Assembly: GCA_963711315.1 (NCBI GenBank)
Contig: CAVQDQ010000004.1
Span: forward strand, 62,001 to 126,000
From: PALSA-612 sp963711315
GTDB taxonomy: Bacteria > Actinomycetota > Thermoleophilia > Gaiellales > Gaiellaceae
Reading direction: 5' to 3'
Length of the DNA stretch: 64,000 nucleotides
Shown here: piece after piece, positions 24,838-34,412 of the stretch
How positions within the stretch are numbered: the first letter of the stretch is position 1
Layout of the letters: each line of letters opens with the position of its first letter
Notes under the pieces: model-generated
What the model was told of the DNA's origin: nothing
The model's input: the letters and a program-made list of their open reading frames with translations, nothing else
Database searches by the model: none
Translations under genes and position numbers: made by a program

Positions 24838-26031
24838 TCAGAGGTGCGACGTGACGCCGGCGAGACCCGGATCGCCCTCGGCCGGCTCGTACCACGAGTA
24901 GGCGTAGCGCCCGTCGTCGAGCTCGCCCGCGAACGCCGAGAGGTGGAGCGGCCGGAACGTGTCGCACATCACGGCCAGCTCGGTCGTCTCCGCCACACCG
25001 AGCGACTTCTCGGCAAGCCCCGGGTGCGGCCCGTGCGGCAGGCCTGACGGGTGGAGCGTGATCGAACCGACCTCGATCCCCTTGCGCGACCCGAAGTTGC
25101 CGGAGACGTAATAGATCATCTCCTCGGACTGAAGATTCGAGTGGTGGTAGGGGATCGGGACCGACTCCGGGTCGAAGTCGAGCTTCCGCGGGCAGAAGGA
25201 GCAGATGACGAAGTTCTGGCCCTGGAACGTCTGGTGCGCGGGCGGCGGCTGGTGGATGCGCCCCGTGATCGGCTCGAAGTCGTGCACCGAGAACGTCCAC
25301 GGGAAGAGATAGCCGTCCCAGCCGACAACGTCGAACGGGTGGTAGTCGAGAACGTACGTCTGGTAACCGCCGCGGACCCTCACCTTGACGACGAACTCGC
25401 CCTGCTCGCGGATCGTCTGCAGCTCGGTCGGCGGATGGATGTCGCGGTTCGAGAAGGGCGCCCCTTCCAGCAGCTGCCCGTACTCGTTGCGGTAGCGCCG
25501 TGGGATCGTGATGAGCCCTGGTGACTCGAAGACGAGATGCCGCTGCTCACCCTCGGGGACGAAGCGGTAGGTCGTGCCGCGCGGGATCATCACGTAGTCA
25601 CCGTCGCGGTAGACCAGACTGCCGAACGTCGTCTCGAGCGTGCCCGAGCCCTCGTGCACGAAGACGCACTCGTCGTGCTCGCCGTTTCGGAAGAAGTAGT
25701 CCATCGTCGACGCCGGCCGGCAGAGCGAGATCTCCACGTCGTCGTTCCACATCAGCACGCGACGGCCCGTGATCTCGTCACCGGAGGGCTCGGTGCCGTA
25801 CGTCGTCAGGTGGCGGTGCGCGTGCGCTTCGGGCACCCACTCCTCGTGCTCGATGGGCTCGAACTCCCCGAGCTCCTTGACGCGGCACGGCGACTGGAGG
25901 TGGTAGAGGATCGACTCGTTGCCGGTGAAGCCCTCGAGGCCCATGACCTCCTCGGTCAAGAGGCGACCGTTGTCACGGAAGACGATGTGACGCTTGCGGG
26001 GAATGTCCCCGAGACGGACGTAGAAAGGCAT
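24838..26031 (-). CDS. hmgA: Homogentisate 1,2-dioxygenase-like cupin
   Basis: A 397-residue protein, shorter than animal enzymes (about 440). The Fe(II) site region is recognisable: YHHSNLQSEEMIYYVSGNFG, then SITLHPSGLPHGPHPG supplying the conserved His and Glu ligands, preceded by QNFVICSFCPRKLDFD. It would open the ring of homogentisate to maleylacetoacetate in tyrosine and phenylalanine breakdown. ATG at 26031 has a good upstream GGAGGTCCGAG site. The isomerase and fumarylacetoacetase expected next in the pathway are not in this window; the neighbour is tryptophanase instead. Confidence 0.8.
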   Translation of the reverse strand: MPFYVRLGDIPRKRHIVFRDNGRLLTEEVMGLEGFTGNESILYHLQSPCRVKELGEFEPIEHEEWVPEAHAHRHLTTYGTEPSGDEITGRRVLMWNDDVEISLCRPASTMDYFFRNGEHDECVFVHEGSGTLETTFGSLVYRDGDYVMIPRGTTYRFVPEGEQRHLVFESPGLITIPRRYRNEYGQLLEGAPFSNRDIHPPTELQTIREQGEFVVKVRVRGGYQTYVLDYHPFDVVGWDGYLFPWTFSVHDFEPITGRIHQPPPAHQTFQGQNFVICSFCPRKLDFDPESVPIPYHHSNLQSEEMIYYVSGNFGSRKGIEVGSITLHPSGLPHGPHPGLAEKSLGVAETTELAVMCDTFRPLHLSAFAGELDDGRYAYSWYEPAEGDPGLAGVTSHL

Positions 26032-26108
26032 CTCGGACCTCCGTTGGCGAGCTGACGCGTGGGCGCTCGAACGGTAACCCAACGCCGGCCTGCCGTGCGC
26101 CGCGCGGC

Positions 26109-27482
26109 TCAGCCGAAGAACGTCTGCTCGAGGAGGAAGAGGTTGAGCGAGATGATGATTGCGGCCACGATCGAGGCGACGATGGTCGTCGAGCGCCGGT
26201 TGACGAGCGAGCGCATGATGCTCCGGTCGCGGCAGAAGAGAACAAGAGGCACGAGCGCGAAGGGGATGCCGAACGAGAGCACGACCTGGCTGAAAACGAG
26301 TGCGCGGGACGCGTTGACGCCGATGCCGATGATTACGAGTGCGGGCACCATCGTGATCAGTCGGCGCAGGAAGAGTGGGATGCGGCGATCGATGAATCCC
26401 TGCATGACCACCTGTCCGGCCAGCGTCCCCACGCTCGACGACGACAGGCCTGATGCGAGGAGCGCGATTGCGAAGAGGGAGCCGGCACCGTTGCCGAGCT
26501 CGATCCCGAGCTGGTCGTAGACCTCATTGAGGTGGTCGCCGATCTCGGTCAGGCCTTCGACGTGGAAGACCGAGGCGGCGATCACCAGCATCGACATGTT
26601 GATGAGCCCGGCGAGCCCGAGCGCGATCACGACGTCGACGAGCTCGAAGCGGTAGATGCGGCGCTTGACCTCCTCTGTGGCACCGACGAGCCGGTGCTGG
26701 GTGAGTGCCGAGTGGAGGTAGATGACGTGCGGCATGACGGTCGCTCCGAGGATGCCGACCGCGAGGAGGACGCTCTCCTTGCCCTCGAACCCCGGGACGA
26801 AGCCACCCGCGACGTCCTTCGGGTCGGGGTCCGCCATCACGACCTGGAGCGCGAACGCCGCGACGATGACGCCGATGAGGCCGACGATCGTCGCCTCGAG
26901 GCGCCGGAAGCCGCGCGTCTGGAGAGCGAGGATCCCGAAGGCCGCGACGCCGGTGAGGAGGGCCGCCGGGAAGAGCGCGATCCCGAAGAGGAGATTGAGC
27001 CCGATCGCGGCGCCCGTGAACTCCGCGAGGTCAGTGGCCATAGCGATCACCTCGGCCTGGATCCAGAGGAAGAAGCTCGTACGTCGCGAGAAGCGTTCTC
27101 TGCACATCTCCGGCAGGTTCCGCCCGGTGGCGATGCCGAGCTTCGCGCTCATCGCCTGAATGAGCATCGCCATGAGGTTTGCCATCAGGACGACCCAGAG
27201 CAGGAGGTACCCGAACTTCGCCCCCGCGGCCATGTTCGTCGCGAAGTTGCCGGGGTCGATGTACGCGACCGCGGCGATGAAGGCGGGTCCGAGGAACGGA
27301 GCGAGGCGGCCGGCCCCCCGGCGCCGGCCCGAGAGCGACTCCTCCGCCGCCTCGAGGACGCGCGCCTCGCCGGGGAGGACGTCGTCGAGTGGGTGGATGA
27401 GCGCCGTCCGGTCGTGCGGACGGCGAGAGGCCGGTCCGGCCCGGGGCTCCCTCAGACGACGATCCGGTAGACCTGGAAGCAC
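26109..27482 (-). CDS. mntH: NRAMP family Mn2+/Fe2+ transporter
   Basis: About 457 residues with 11 transmembrane helices. The metal-site motifs are both visible: AAVAYIDPGNFATN in TM1 and GATVMPHVIYLHS in TM6. It is a proton-coupled importer of Mn2+ or Fe2+. The start is uncertain: no ATG is available, and the GTG at 27482 lies inside the upstream PIG-L gene (31-base overlap) and gives a 60-residue hydrophilic leader. A non-canonical start nearer 27400 is possible. Product family is certain, the N-terminus is not. Confidence 0.85.
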   Translation of the reverse strand: MLPGLPDRRLREPRAGPASRRPHDRTALIHPLDDVLPGEARVLEAAEESLSGRRRGAGRLAPFLGPAFIAAVAYIDPGNFATNMAAGAKFGYLLLWVVLMANLMAMLIQAMSAKLGIATGRNLPEMCRERFSRRTSFFLWIQAEVIAMATDLAEFTGAAIGLNLLFGIALFPAALLTGVAAFGILALQTRGFRRLEATIVGLIGVIVAAFALQVVMADPDPKDVAGGFVPGFEGKESVLLAVGILGATVMPHVIYLHSALTQHRLVGATEEVKRRIYRFELVDVVIALGLAGLINMSMLVIAASVFHVEGLTEIGDHLNEVYDQLGIELGNGAGSLFAIALLASGLSSSSVGTLAGQVVMQGFIDRRIPLFLRRLITMVPALVIIGIGVNASRALVFSQVVLSFGIPFALVPLVLFCRDRSIMRSLVNRRSTTIVASIVAAIIISLNLFLLEQTFFG

Positions 27483-28087
27483 TCCGCGTACTCGCGGTTG
27501 ACGTTCACGCCGTGCAGCCGGGCGAGGCTACGGATGTACTCGGGATCGGCGTAGCGCCGGTGCTGCTGCGAGGCGTACTTCGCGAGCGCCTCGATCTTTC
27601 GCTCGACATGCGGCTGCTCGAGCGTGACGTAGGCCTGATACGAAAAGTCGAAGTTGTTCCACGGCACCTCGTAGCCGAAGATCGTCGTGCGCTTGAAGGC
27701 ACGCAGCCCCTCGGCGGCGATCACCTGGTGGTCCTGGTGGACGTCGCGAAGCGTCGGCTGGAAGACGACCTCCGGTCGCCATTCCTCCCAGAGGCCGATC
27801 AGCAGCTCGAGGATGTCCTGGCGGTGCACGGGGAACGTCCGCACCTCGAAGTCGTGCACGTCGAGGTTCGCCTCGGAGATGCCGAGGTGCGCCGTCGCCT
27901 CGCGCACCTCGCGCGCGAGCGTGTCCGGCGCGAACCCCTCCGGCAACGACTTCGTGGCGATGGAGAACGCGACATAACGGACCTCCACGCCCTGCTCGAC
28001 GAGCCGGGCCATCGTCCCGCCGCAGCCGAACTCCCCGTCGTCCGTGTGCGGCGCGAGGACGAGCGCTCGCTTGGCGGCGGAGAGCAT
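27452..28087 (-). CDS. PIG-L / LmbE family deacetylase
   Basis: A 211-residue protein. The zinc site is clear: LVLAPHTDDGEFGCGG near the N-terminus (HxxD in a PHTDD form) and FQPTLRDVHQDHQVIAAEG with the later histidine. Family members remove acetyl groups from GlcNAc-containing small molecules such as mycothiol and bacillithiol precursors or lipid-linked sugars. It may head a short operon with the NRAMP gene, whose start overlaps its end. It is divergent from the ligase at 28131 with 43 bases between starts. Confidence 0.85.
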   Translation of the reverse strand: MLSAAKRALVLAPHTDDGEFGCGGTMARLVEQGVEVRYVAFSIATKSLPEGFAPDTLAREVREATAHLGISEANLDVHDFEVRTFPVHRQDILELLIGLWEEWRPEVVFQPTLRDVHQDHQVIAAEGLRAFKRTTIFGYEVPWNNFDFSYQAYVTLEQPHVERKIEALAKYASQQHRRYADPEYIRSLARLHGVNVNREYAECFQVYRIVV

Positions 28088-28130
28088 GGCGGGATTCTCT
28101 CAGGCGGACCCTCGTTACGCTCCGCTTCGC

Positions 28131-29573
28131 ATGACGCACGAGTGGCTTGCCGAAGTCGCAGCGCTGGTAGGAGCCGCGGGCGCGGTGCTCCTGCTCCTCG
28201 GGAGGCCGCTCAGGGCTCAGCTCGTAGGCGGATTCGTGCTGCTCGCCGCCGCGATGGCCATGCTCGTCGTGGCGCTGCTGCCGAGCGACGACCTCGAGCG
28301 GCTCGTGTCGGCGAAGGGTCTCGCAGCGCTCGTGGTGGCAGCCGGCGCTGCGGTCGCGGGTGCCTGGGCGTTCGTCCGCTACCCGGCCACCGTCCCCGTC
28401 GCCCTGCTCCTCGCCGCTCCGTTTCGCCTGCCAGTGGAGCTCGGCAGTCAGGACGCGTTCCTGCTCCTGCCGCTCTACGTCGTGCTCGCCGCCGCCTCGC
28501 TGGCGCTGCTCTACCGCGCCTTCCGGGGCGTGGAGCTGGCGGTGATACCACTCTGGATCGCAGCGCCGGCCGCGGCGCTCATCGGCTGGGCGTCGCTCTC
28601 GCTGCTGTGGGCCCTCGACCCGGAGGAGGGATCGATCGCGCTGCTCTTCTTCCTCTTCCCGTTCGCCGCCCTGCTGGCAGTCGTGGCGCGATCGCCGTAT
28701 GCGCCATGGCTGCCACGGGCGCTCGCCGTGTGCCTCGTCGGCCTGGCGACCGTGTTCGCCGCCGTCGGTCTGTACCAGGCGTGGTCGCACACGCTCGTCT
28801 TCGCCCAGGACCTACGCGTCGCGAACGCCTACTCGACGTACTTCCGCGTTACGTCTCTATTCAAGGATCCGAGCATCTACGGCCGCCAGCTGGTACTGGC
28901 GCTGACGCTGCTCGTCGTCGTGCTCTGGCTGCGGCGCGTGCGCCCGCTGCCGGCCGCCCTGGTGGCGGCGTTCATCTTCGGCGGCCTCTACTTCTCCTAC
29001 TCCCAGTCGAGTCTGCTCGTGCTGTTCGCGACAGTGCTGGCGGTCTCGGTACTGCTAGCCGAGCGGCCGAGCCGCAACATCGTCATCGCCGTCGCCGCGG
29101 CGGTGACGCTGGCTGCGAGCGCGCTCGCCGTCGCATCGGTGAAGGACGACGGGCTCACGAGAGCCACGAGCGGCCGCACGCGCCTTGTATCGGTCACCGG
29201 GCATGTCATCGCCAACCACCCCGTCGCGGGCGTGGGCATCGGCAGCCAGCCGCTCGCGGCGAAGCAGGAGCTCGAGACGCGCCGCCGCGCCGCCAAGAAC
29301 GCGTCGCACACGACACCGCTGACGGTGCTCGCCGAGCTCGGAGCCATCGGCTTCGTCCTCTACCTCGCGTTCCTTGCCGGGGCCGCAAGGCTGCTCTGGG
29401 AGGGATACCGGCGCGACCGCGTCTTCGGCCTGGGGCTCGCCGCCTGCTTCCTGGTTTTGCTTCTCCACTCGCTCTTCTACTCCGGGTTCTTCGAGGACCC
29501 GGTCATGTGGGGCGTGCTCGGAGTCGCCGCGATGGTCATCGCAACTCGTCCTAGCGTGGATGCGTCCGCGTGA
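28131..29573 (+). CDS. O-antigen ligase family protein
   Basis: A 480-residue protein with 11-12 hydrophobic helices. The large external loop and following helix contain GVGIGSQPLAAKQELE and NASHTTPLTVLAELGAIGF, matching the Wzy_C signature in which an Arg and His are needed for polymerase or ligase action on lipid-linked glycan. I used ATG at 28131; an upstream GTG overlaps the divergent PIG-L gene. GTGA overlap with the following deacetylase suggests coupling. It is the second such protein in the window (other at 1431). Confidence 0.8.
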   Translation: MTHEWLAEVAALVGAAGAVLLLLGRPLRAQLVGGFVLLAAAMAMLVVALLPSDDLERLVSAKGLAALVVAAGAAVAGAWAFVRYPATVPVALLLAAPFRLPVELGSQDAFLLLPLYVVLAAASLALLYRAFRGVELAVIPLWIAAPAAALIGWASLSLLWALDPEEGSIALLFFLFPFAALLAVVARSPYAPWLPRALAVCLVGLATVFAAVGLYQAWSHTLVFAQDLRVANAYSTYFRVTSLFKDPSIYGRQLVLALTLLVVVLWLRRVRPLPAALVAAFIFGGLYFSYSQSSLLVLFATVLAVSVLLAERPSRNIVIAVAAAVTLAASALAVASVKDDGLTRATSGRTRLVSVTGHVIANHPVAGVGIGSQPLAAKQELETRRRAAKNASHTTPLTVLAELGAIGFVLYLAFLAGAARLLWEGYRRDRVFGLGLAACFLVLLLHSLFYSGFFEDPVMWGVLGVAAMVIATRPSVDASA

Positions 29574-30316
29574 AGCCGCTGCTCCTGGCGACTGCGATCC
29601 TGGCATTCGCCGGCGTTGGGGCGGCCGCGTCGACAGCCGGCGATCGAGGCGTCCCGATCCTCATGTACCACGTGATCGCCAAGCCTCCGAAGGGCGCGCC
29701 CTACCCGAGCCTCTTCGTCTCACAGGCCGAGTTCGCTGCTCAGATGGCGTGGCTCAAGAGCAGGGGCTATCGCGCTGTCACGCTCGACCGCGTGTATGCC
29801 TACTGGCACGGCACGACGACGCTGCCACGGAAACCTGTCGTCGTGAGCTTCGACGACGGATCGGCGAGCATCCGGAGGAACGCGCTGCCTGTGCTGCGAA
29901 AGCTCCGCTGGCCCGGCGTCCTCAACCTCAAGCTCGGCAATATGCGGTCGCGCGGAGGCATCACGCCGGCCCAGGTGCGCGCGCTCGTGAAGGCCGGTTG
30001 GGAGCTCGACTCCCACACGATCTCGCATCCAGATCTGACTACATTGTCCGCGTCGGCGCTCGAGCACGAGGTTGCCGACTCCAGGTGGATGCTCCAGCGA
30101 CAGTTCCACGTTCCCGCTCGCTTCTTCTGTTACCCGGCGGGTCGCTACGACGCGCGCGTGATCGCCGCCGTAAGCGCCGCGGGCTATCTCGGCGCCACGA
30201 CGACGCGGTTCGGACTCGCATCGCGGAACGAGCCCTTCGAGCTCGCCCGCATTCGTGTCGATAGAGGGGACGGGGCTCCTGGCCTTCGCCGAAAGCTCGC
30301 GGGGCTCGGCGGCTGA
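29570..30316 (+). CDS. Secreted polysaccharide deacetylase (NodB fold)
   Basis: A 248-residue protein with a signal peptide (residues 1-21). NodB motifs are visible: VPILMYHVIA, VVVSFDDGSASI (motif 1 with the catalytic and metal Asp), WELDSHTISHPDL (HxxxH metal ligands) and RFFCYPAGRYDARV (motif 3). It acts outside the membrane on N-acetylated sugars of peptidoglycan or surface glycan. It starts at GTG 29570, overlapping the ligase stop by four bases, which supports action on the ligated glycan. It ends before GLRRKLAGLGG at the C-terminus. Confidence 0.85.
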   Translation: MKPLLLATAILAFAGVGAAASTAGDRGVPILMYHVIAKPPKGAPYPSLFVSQAEFAAQMAWLKSRGYRAVTLDRVYAYWHGTTTLPRKPVVVSFDDGSASIRRNALPVLRKLRWPGVLNLKLGNMRSRGGITPAQVRALVKAGWELDSHTISHPDLTTLSASALEHEVADSRWMLQRQFHVPARFFCYPAGRYDARVIAAVSAAGYLGATTTRFGLASRNEPFELARIRVDRGDGAPGLRRKLAGLGG

Positions 30317-30363
30317 CGTAAGGCCGGCCGAATCCGGCTGGCACACTTCGGCGTGCCCAGCTG

Positions 30364-31704
30364 ATGCGAAGACGATTCCTCCTTGCCTTCTGCGGCGTTG
30401 TCGTGGTCCTCGCCGCGGGCGTTGTCGGCGCATGGCAACTCGTGCTCGAACCGTCCGAGCCCGCTGGCGCAATCGACACGGATCTCGAGGGAGTCACCAC
30501 GCTTGTCCCCAAGCAGACCCCGAGGAAGACACCGAAACCAAAGCCGAAGCGTCCCGGGGCGAAGCCCGAGGGGCCATGCTGGGAAGAGTTCGGAGGCGAT
30601 CCGCAGCGCTCGCTGTCTCGCGTGCACATCCAACTAGGGCCGCCGACCACACCACTCTGGGCCCGCGCTGTCGGCAGCTATATCGAGTACCCACCGAGCT
30701 ACTGCGACGGAACGCTGTACGTCAATACGTTTAAGGGCCGCACCGCAGCCTTCGACGCACAGACCGGCAAGCTCCTCTGGTCGAAGACACACAGCGGCGC
30801 GAAGCACTCCACTCCCGCCATCGCAGGAAGCCGCCTGATCGTATCCTCGAAGAGCGGCAGCGTCCGTGCGCTCGACCGCGGAACGGGCTCCACGCTCTGG
30901 CTGGTTCGAACCGGCGCAAAGATCGAATCGTCACCCGTCGCGATCGGCAACACCGTCTACTTCGGGGCAACCGACGGCCGAATCTTCGCCGTCAACGCCG
31001 CCACCGGCGGGGTGCGCTGGGCGTACGACACCGGCGGCCGGATCAACGCGAGCCCGTCGATCTGGGGCAACCGCATCTGTATCTCGACGTACGCGGGCTC
31101 GCTGTTCTGCCTGGATCGCCGTGACGGATCGAAGCTGTGGAGCCGGTACTTCAATCGCGGTTTCTTCCGCAACGAGAGCTTCTACGCCAGCCCGTCGACC
31201 GACGGCCGCCGCATCTTCCTCGTCTCGCGCTCCGGGACGGTCTACGCGGTCGATGCGCGCAACGGCGACTCGTTGTGGACGGGACGTGTCGGCGCGCCGG
31301 GCTATACGACGCCTGCCGTCGCCGCCGGCCGGGTGTTCGTAGGAGGCTTCGACGGCGCGCTGCGTGCGTACAGCGCGGCGACGGGGCGGGAGCTCTGGCG
31401 CCGCTACGTGCCGGGTCGCATCCTCGGCGGCGCCGTTATCGTCGGCAATCTCGTCTTCTTCTCCACGCTCGAGACGAACACGTACGCGGCGCGCGTCACG
31501 GACGGCAAGATCGTCTGGAAGCTCGGCCTGGGGAAGTACTCGCCCGGCATCGCCACCGAGCGCCACTACTACTTCTCGCTGAACGGGATGCTCGTGGCGT
31601 ACAGAGGGCGCAATAGCCCACCGGAGCCGGTTACAGCGGATGGTGACGACGGCGCCAAAGCGGGGAAGCGCGCACCCCACGCGCCGAAGCGTTCCAAGTC
31701 GTGA
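30364..31704 (+). CDS. Membrane-anchored PQQ-like beta-propeller protein
   Basis: A 446-residue protein: an N-terminal signal anchor (about residues 5-27), a Pro/Lys-rich linker (TPRKTPKPKPKRPGAKP), then seven or eight PQQ-type blades with repeated AFDAQTGKLLWS, ALDRGTGSTLWL, AVNAATGGVRWAY and AVDARNGDSLWTG motifs. No PQQ-dehydrogenase catalytic residues are evident, so this is a BamB-like or ligand-binding propeller outside the membrane rather than an enzyme. The C-terminal 25 residues are basic and overlap the convergent sulfotransferase gene by 74 bases. Confidence 0.75.
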   Translation: MRRRFLLAFCGVVVVLAAGVVGAWQLVLEPSEPAGAIDTDLEGVTTLVPKQTPRKTPKPKPKRPGAKPEGPCWEEFGGDPQRSLSRVHIQLGPPTTPLWARAVGSYIEYPPSYCDGTLYVNTFKGRTAAFDAQTGKLLWSKTHSGAKHSTPAIAGSRLIVSSKSGSVRALDRGTGSTLWLVRTGAKIESSPVAIGNTVYFGATDGRIFAVNAATGGVRWAYDTGGRINASPSIWGNRICISTYAGSLFCLDRRDGSKLWSRYFNRGFFRNESFYASPSTDGRRIFLVSRSGTVYAVDARNGDSLWTGRVGAPGYTTPAVAAGRVFVGGFDGALRAYSAATGRELWRRYVPGRILGGAVIVGNLVFFSTLETNTYAARVTDGKIVWKLGLGKYSPGIATERHYYFSLNGMLVAYRGRNSPPEPVTADGDDGAKAGKRAPHAPKRSKS

Positions 31705-32572
31705 TCCGGACGGCGTACCACGCGCGCTCCAGGTGCCCTCGCAACGTCGGCCGTCCGCTCGTCTCGTAGCCGAGCTCCGCGAGCAGGTCTCCGGCGACTG
31801 CCTCGAAGGCGTGGATGTCGCCGGCGGGCATGTCCGTTCGCCAGTCGCGAAGTCCGGGCGTCGGCGGCCGCGTGAGGCTCTGCTGGTGCGGTTGGCGCGT
31901 GACGTCCACGCTACCGGCGTAGTCGAGCATCTCGGGCTCGAACGACAGGCCGACGTGGTCGCAGATTTTCCGAAGCGATTCCTCCGGCTCGGCAACGAGC
32001 TGCTCGTAGCGCAGCTCCATGTAGCGCGGGCCGGCGCGGCGTCCCAGCTCGCGCGCCGCGACGACCTCGGCCCGCCACTGACAGGCGAAGCCCGTCGCAT
32101 CGCGCGGATGGGCCCATGAGCGCGTGACGATGCCCGCCGGCATCTGTGCGAAGGACAGGGCGCAGTCGCGACCGTCCCGGATCAGGTGGACGTAGAGCGC
32201 GGTGGGAAAGAGCCGCTCGAGCATTGGCAAGCGCTGCATGTACATCGGCGTCTTGTCTCCCCAGCGCTCCTTGCCACGAGCCGCCGCGTAGGTCTCGTAG
32301 ACGACGGCGATCGCCTCGCCGGGAGGCTGGCCGGGGCGCAGCCTCCCCTGCACGGCGTCGATGTCCACGTCCCACTCGCGCAGCGTCGGCAGCCGCCGAA
32401 GATCGTCGACGAAAGCCTCGACCTCGATCGGGCTGCGATGACGGTCCGCGAGCTGTGGGATGAAGTACGACTCGTCTGGGACAGCCAGCCGCAAGTGACG
32501 GTCGAGCATCACGCGCAGCAGCGTCGTGCCCGAGCGACGCACGCCGAGCACGAAGACCGGCGGCGAAGTCAC
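31631..32572 (-). CDS. PAPS-dependent sulfotransferase family protein
   Basis: A 313-residue protein. The 5'-phosphosulfate loop is at the N-terminus (VFVLGVRRSGTTLLRVMLD), and the 3'-phosphate-binding region is seen in VHLIRDGRDCALSFAQMP; RYMELRYEQLVAEPEESL is the usual following helix. It would move sulfate from PAPS to a hydroxyl or amine on a glycan, lipid or peptide. GTG at 32572 overlaps the stop of the exported Ig-fold gene (GTGA). It lies at the end of a run that includes APS kinase (35546), the PAPS producer. The acceptor is unknown. Confidence 0.8.
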   Translation of the reverse strand: MTSPPVFVLGVRRSGTTLLRVMLDRHLRLAVPDESYFIPQLADRHRSPIEVEAFVDDLRRLPTLREWDVDIDAVQGRLRPGQPPGEAIAVVYETYAAARGKERWGDKTPMYMQRLPMLERLFPTALYVHLIRDGRDCALSFAQMPAGIVTRSWAHPRDATGFACQWRAEVVAARELGRRAGPRYMELRYEQLVAEPEESLRKICDHVGLSFEPEMLDYAGSVDVTRQPHQQSLTRPPTPGLRDWRTDMPAGDIHAFEAVAGDLLAELGYETSGRPTLRGHLERAWYAVRITTWNASARGVRASPLWRRRHHPL

Positions 32573-33514
32573 GTTTTCCGGACTAACAGCAGGCCGCGGG
32601 CGGTGTGGACGCCGACAGTGGCGACAAGGACGTACCCGCCCGGTCGCTCGGGAGCCCGAAACCGGATCACTCGTCTTGCGACACCGCGTTGCACGACACT
32701 CGACCCCCGTCGCAGGATCCAGGCCACTCGCGGCGTGTCGGTATCCAGCCCGACGCGCACGCGCCCGCCCGGAGCGGCCGAGACGCGAGTCTCCTCGAGC
32801 CGGATGTAGCGCAGCGGCACCGCCGCCGCGGGAACCCGCTTGGAGAGGTTCCCGGCCAGGTCTCGTGCCTGCACCGCCAGCCTGTACATGCCCGGCCGCA
32901 GCTTGCCACCTCCAGGAGCGCCACCCAGCCACTGGAGCACGCCGCCCGGCCGCTGCGTTCTGCTGACCACGCTGAGCCTGCCGTTGACGAGAAGCAACCC
33001 GTTCACGGGCTCGTTTGCCCGGTAGCGGATGCGGACGATGTCTCCGCGGCCGTCTCCGTCCGGAGAGATCGCGCGAGGCCTGACCGAGAGCACGCGGACG
33101 ACCGGTCGGGTGACGTCGACGCGGATGGGATTCGGTAGCACGATCGTCCGGTCGGCCCTGCCTAGCTCGACCTTCGGGCCGGTAGCGGCCCTCGGGCACG
33201 AGACGGCCCTCATCGTCGCGACCGTTCCAGAAGTACTCGTGCGGGCCGCGGGCCGTGCGTTCGCGAGCCACGAGCGTTCGCACCTCATGGCCCTCGTCGT
33301 CCAGCAGCGAGAGCTTCAGGCGATCGGCGCGCCGCAGCCGAAAGGCGATGGTCGCGCGCCGCTGCGGACAGCGGCAGGTGGGCGAGAAGACCTTGTCCAC
33401 CGTCGTGCCCGCGACGGGCGACTTCTCCACCTTCAGCCGTTCGGCCACTCCGAACGCCACCGCCGAGCCGACCAGCAGCGCGAGAGCGACGAAGAGCGGG
33501 GCGTGGCGCCGCAC
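32569..33514 (-). CDS. Exported protein with FlgD-like Ig domains (one frameshift)
   Basis: About 314 residues after repair, with a signal anchor (MRRHAPLFVALALLVGSAVA). Two Ig-like modules are visible: one with LRRADRLKLSLLDDEGHEVR and YFWNGRDDEGRLVPEGRYR, the FlgD/CHU_C-type pattern, and one after RAISPDGDGRGD. The frame breaks near 33182; deleting one G from CCGGCCC gives RYRPKVELGRADRT. It probably lies on the cell surface, possibly as a sulfation target or scaffold for the coupled sulfotransferase; that link is inference. It follows the TauE-like gene by 12 bases. Confidence 0.65.
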
Positions 33515-33526
33515 GGCGCGCCGATT

Positions 33527-34411
33527 CTAGGCAGGCGCGCGGGCGCGCTGGTAGCGGATCCAGCTGTGGCGGCCGAGCCACACGAGCAACGCCGTCGCAC
33601 CGGCGCCCAGCGCGACGACGATGATAATCCCCGCTCCAGGCACGTCCACGAGCTTCAGGCCGGCGAGGCCGAGCACCGCCGCGAGCAGCAGCCGCAGGGG
33701 CTGCTCGGGGATGGACAGCGTGAGGTGACCGCCGATCAACACACCGGGGATCGAGCCCAGCAGCAGCCAGCCGACGATCGACATGTCGACGTTCCCGGCG
33801 ATCCAGTGCCCGATGCCCGCCACGTACAGCAGCGCTGCCGCGTGGAAGATGTCCGTGCCGACCACTTTGTGCGCCCGCAGAGGGAAGATGACTAGCAGTG
33901 TCAGGCCGAAGAACACACCGCTACCGACGGACGTCAACCCGACGATGAAGCCGCCGAAGAGACCGATCAGAACGGCGGCCACCTTGTCGCGCGTCTTCAG
34001 GGCGAAGGCGTCGTCGCCGACCTCCTTGGCGTGGATGAACGTCTTGGCCAGCAGACCGGCGCAACCGAACAGCAGCGCGCCGCCGAGCACCTGCGCCATC
34101 ACCGACTCGATGCCTTCGCCGTAGCGGTCCTGGATCCAGTTGGCCAGCCAGACGCCGACGAGGGACATCGGCGCCGAGCCCAGCAGCATCCAACCGGCCA
34201 GCTGCGCGCGGACGTTGCCCATGCGACGGTGCTGCACCGCGCCGACGGTCTTGAAGATCGCTCCGTGGGCGATGTCGGTGCCGATGGCGACGGTCGGGTT
34301 CACGCCGAAGAGGATCACGAGCACCGGGGTCATCAGCGACCCCCCGCCCATGCCCGTCATGCCGACGAGCGTGCCGATCAGCAGCCCCGCCAGCGTGAAC
34401 TGCCAGGTCAT
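33527..34411 (-). CDS. TauE/SafE family sulfite/sulfonate exporter
   Basis: A 294-residue protein with eight transmembrane helices in two repeats. Each begins with the family signature: LVGMTGMGGGSLMTPVLV at the N-terminus and IVGLTSVGSGVFFGLTLLV in the middle. TauE/SafE proteins export sulfite, sulfoacetate or related organosulfur anions. It starts two bases downstream of the ATP sulfurylase stop on the same strand, so it is part of the sulfur operon; export of sulfite or of a sulfonate made by ComA and partners is the likely job. Confidence 0.85.
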   Translation of the reverse strand: MTWQFTLAGLLIGTLVGMTGMGGGSLMTPVLVILFGVNPTVAIGTDIAHGAIFKTVGAVQHRRMGNVRAQLAGWMLLGSAPMSLVGVWLANWIQDRYGEGIESVMAQVLGGALLFGCAGLLAKTFIHAKEVGDDAFALKTRDKVAAVLIGLFGGFIVGLTSVGSGVFFGLTLLVIFPLRAHKVVGTDIFHAAALLYVAGIGHWIAGNVDMSIVGWLLLGSIPGVLIGGHLTLSIPEQPLRLLLAAVLGLAGLKLVDVPGAGIIIVVALGAGATALLVWLGRHSWIRYQRARAPA

Positions 34412-34412
34412 C

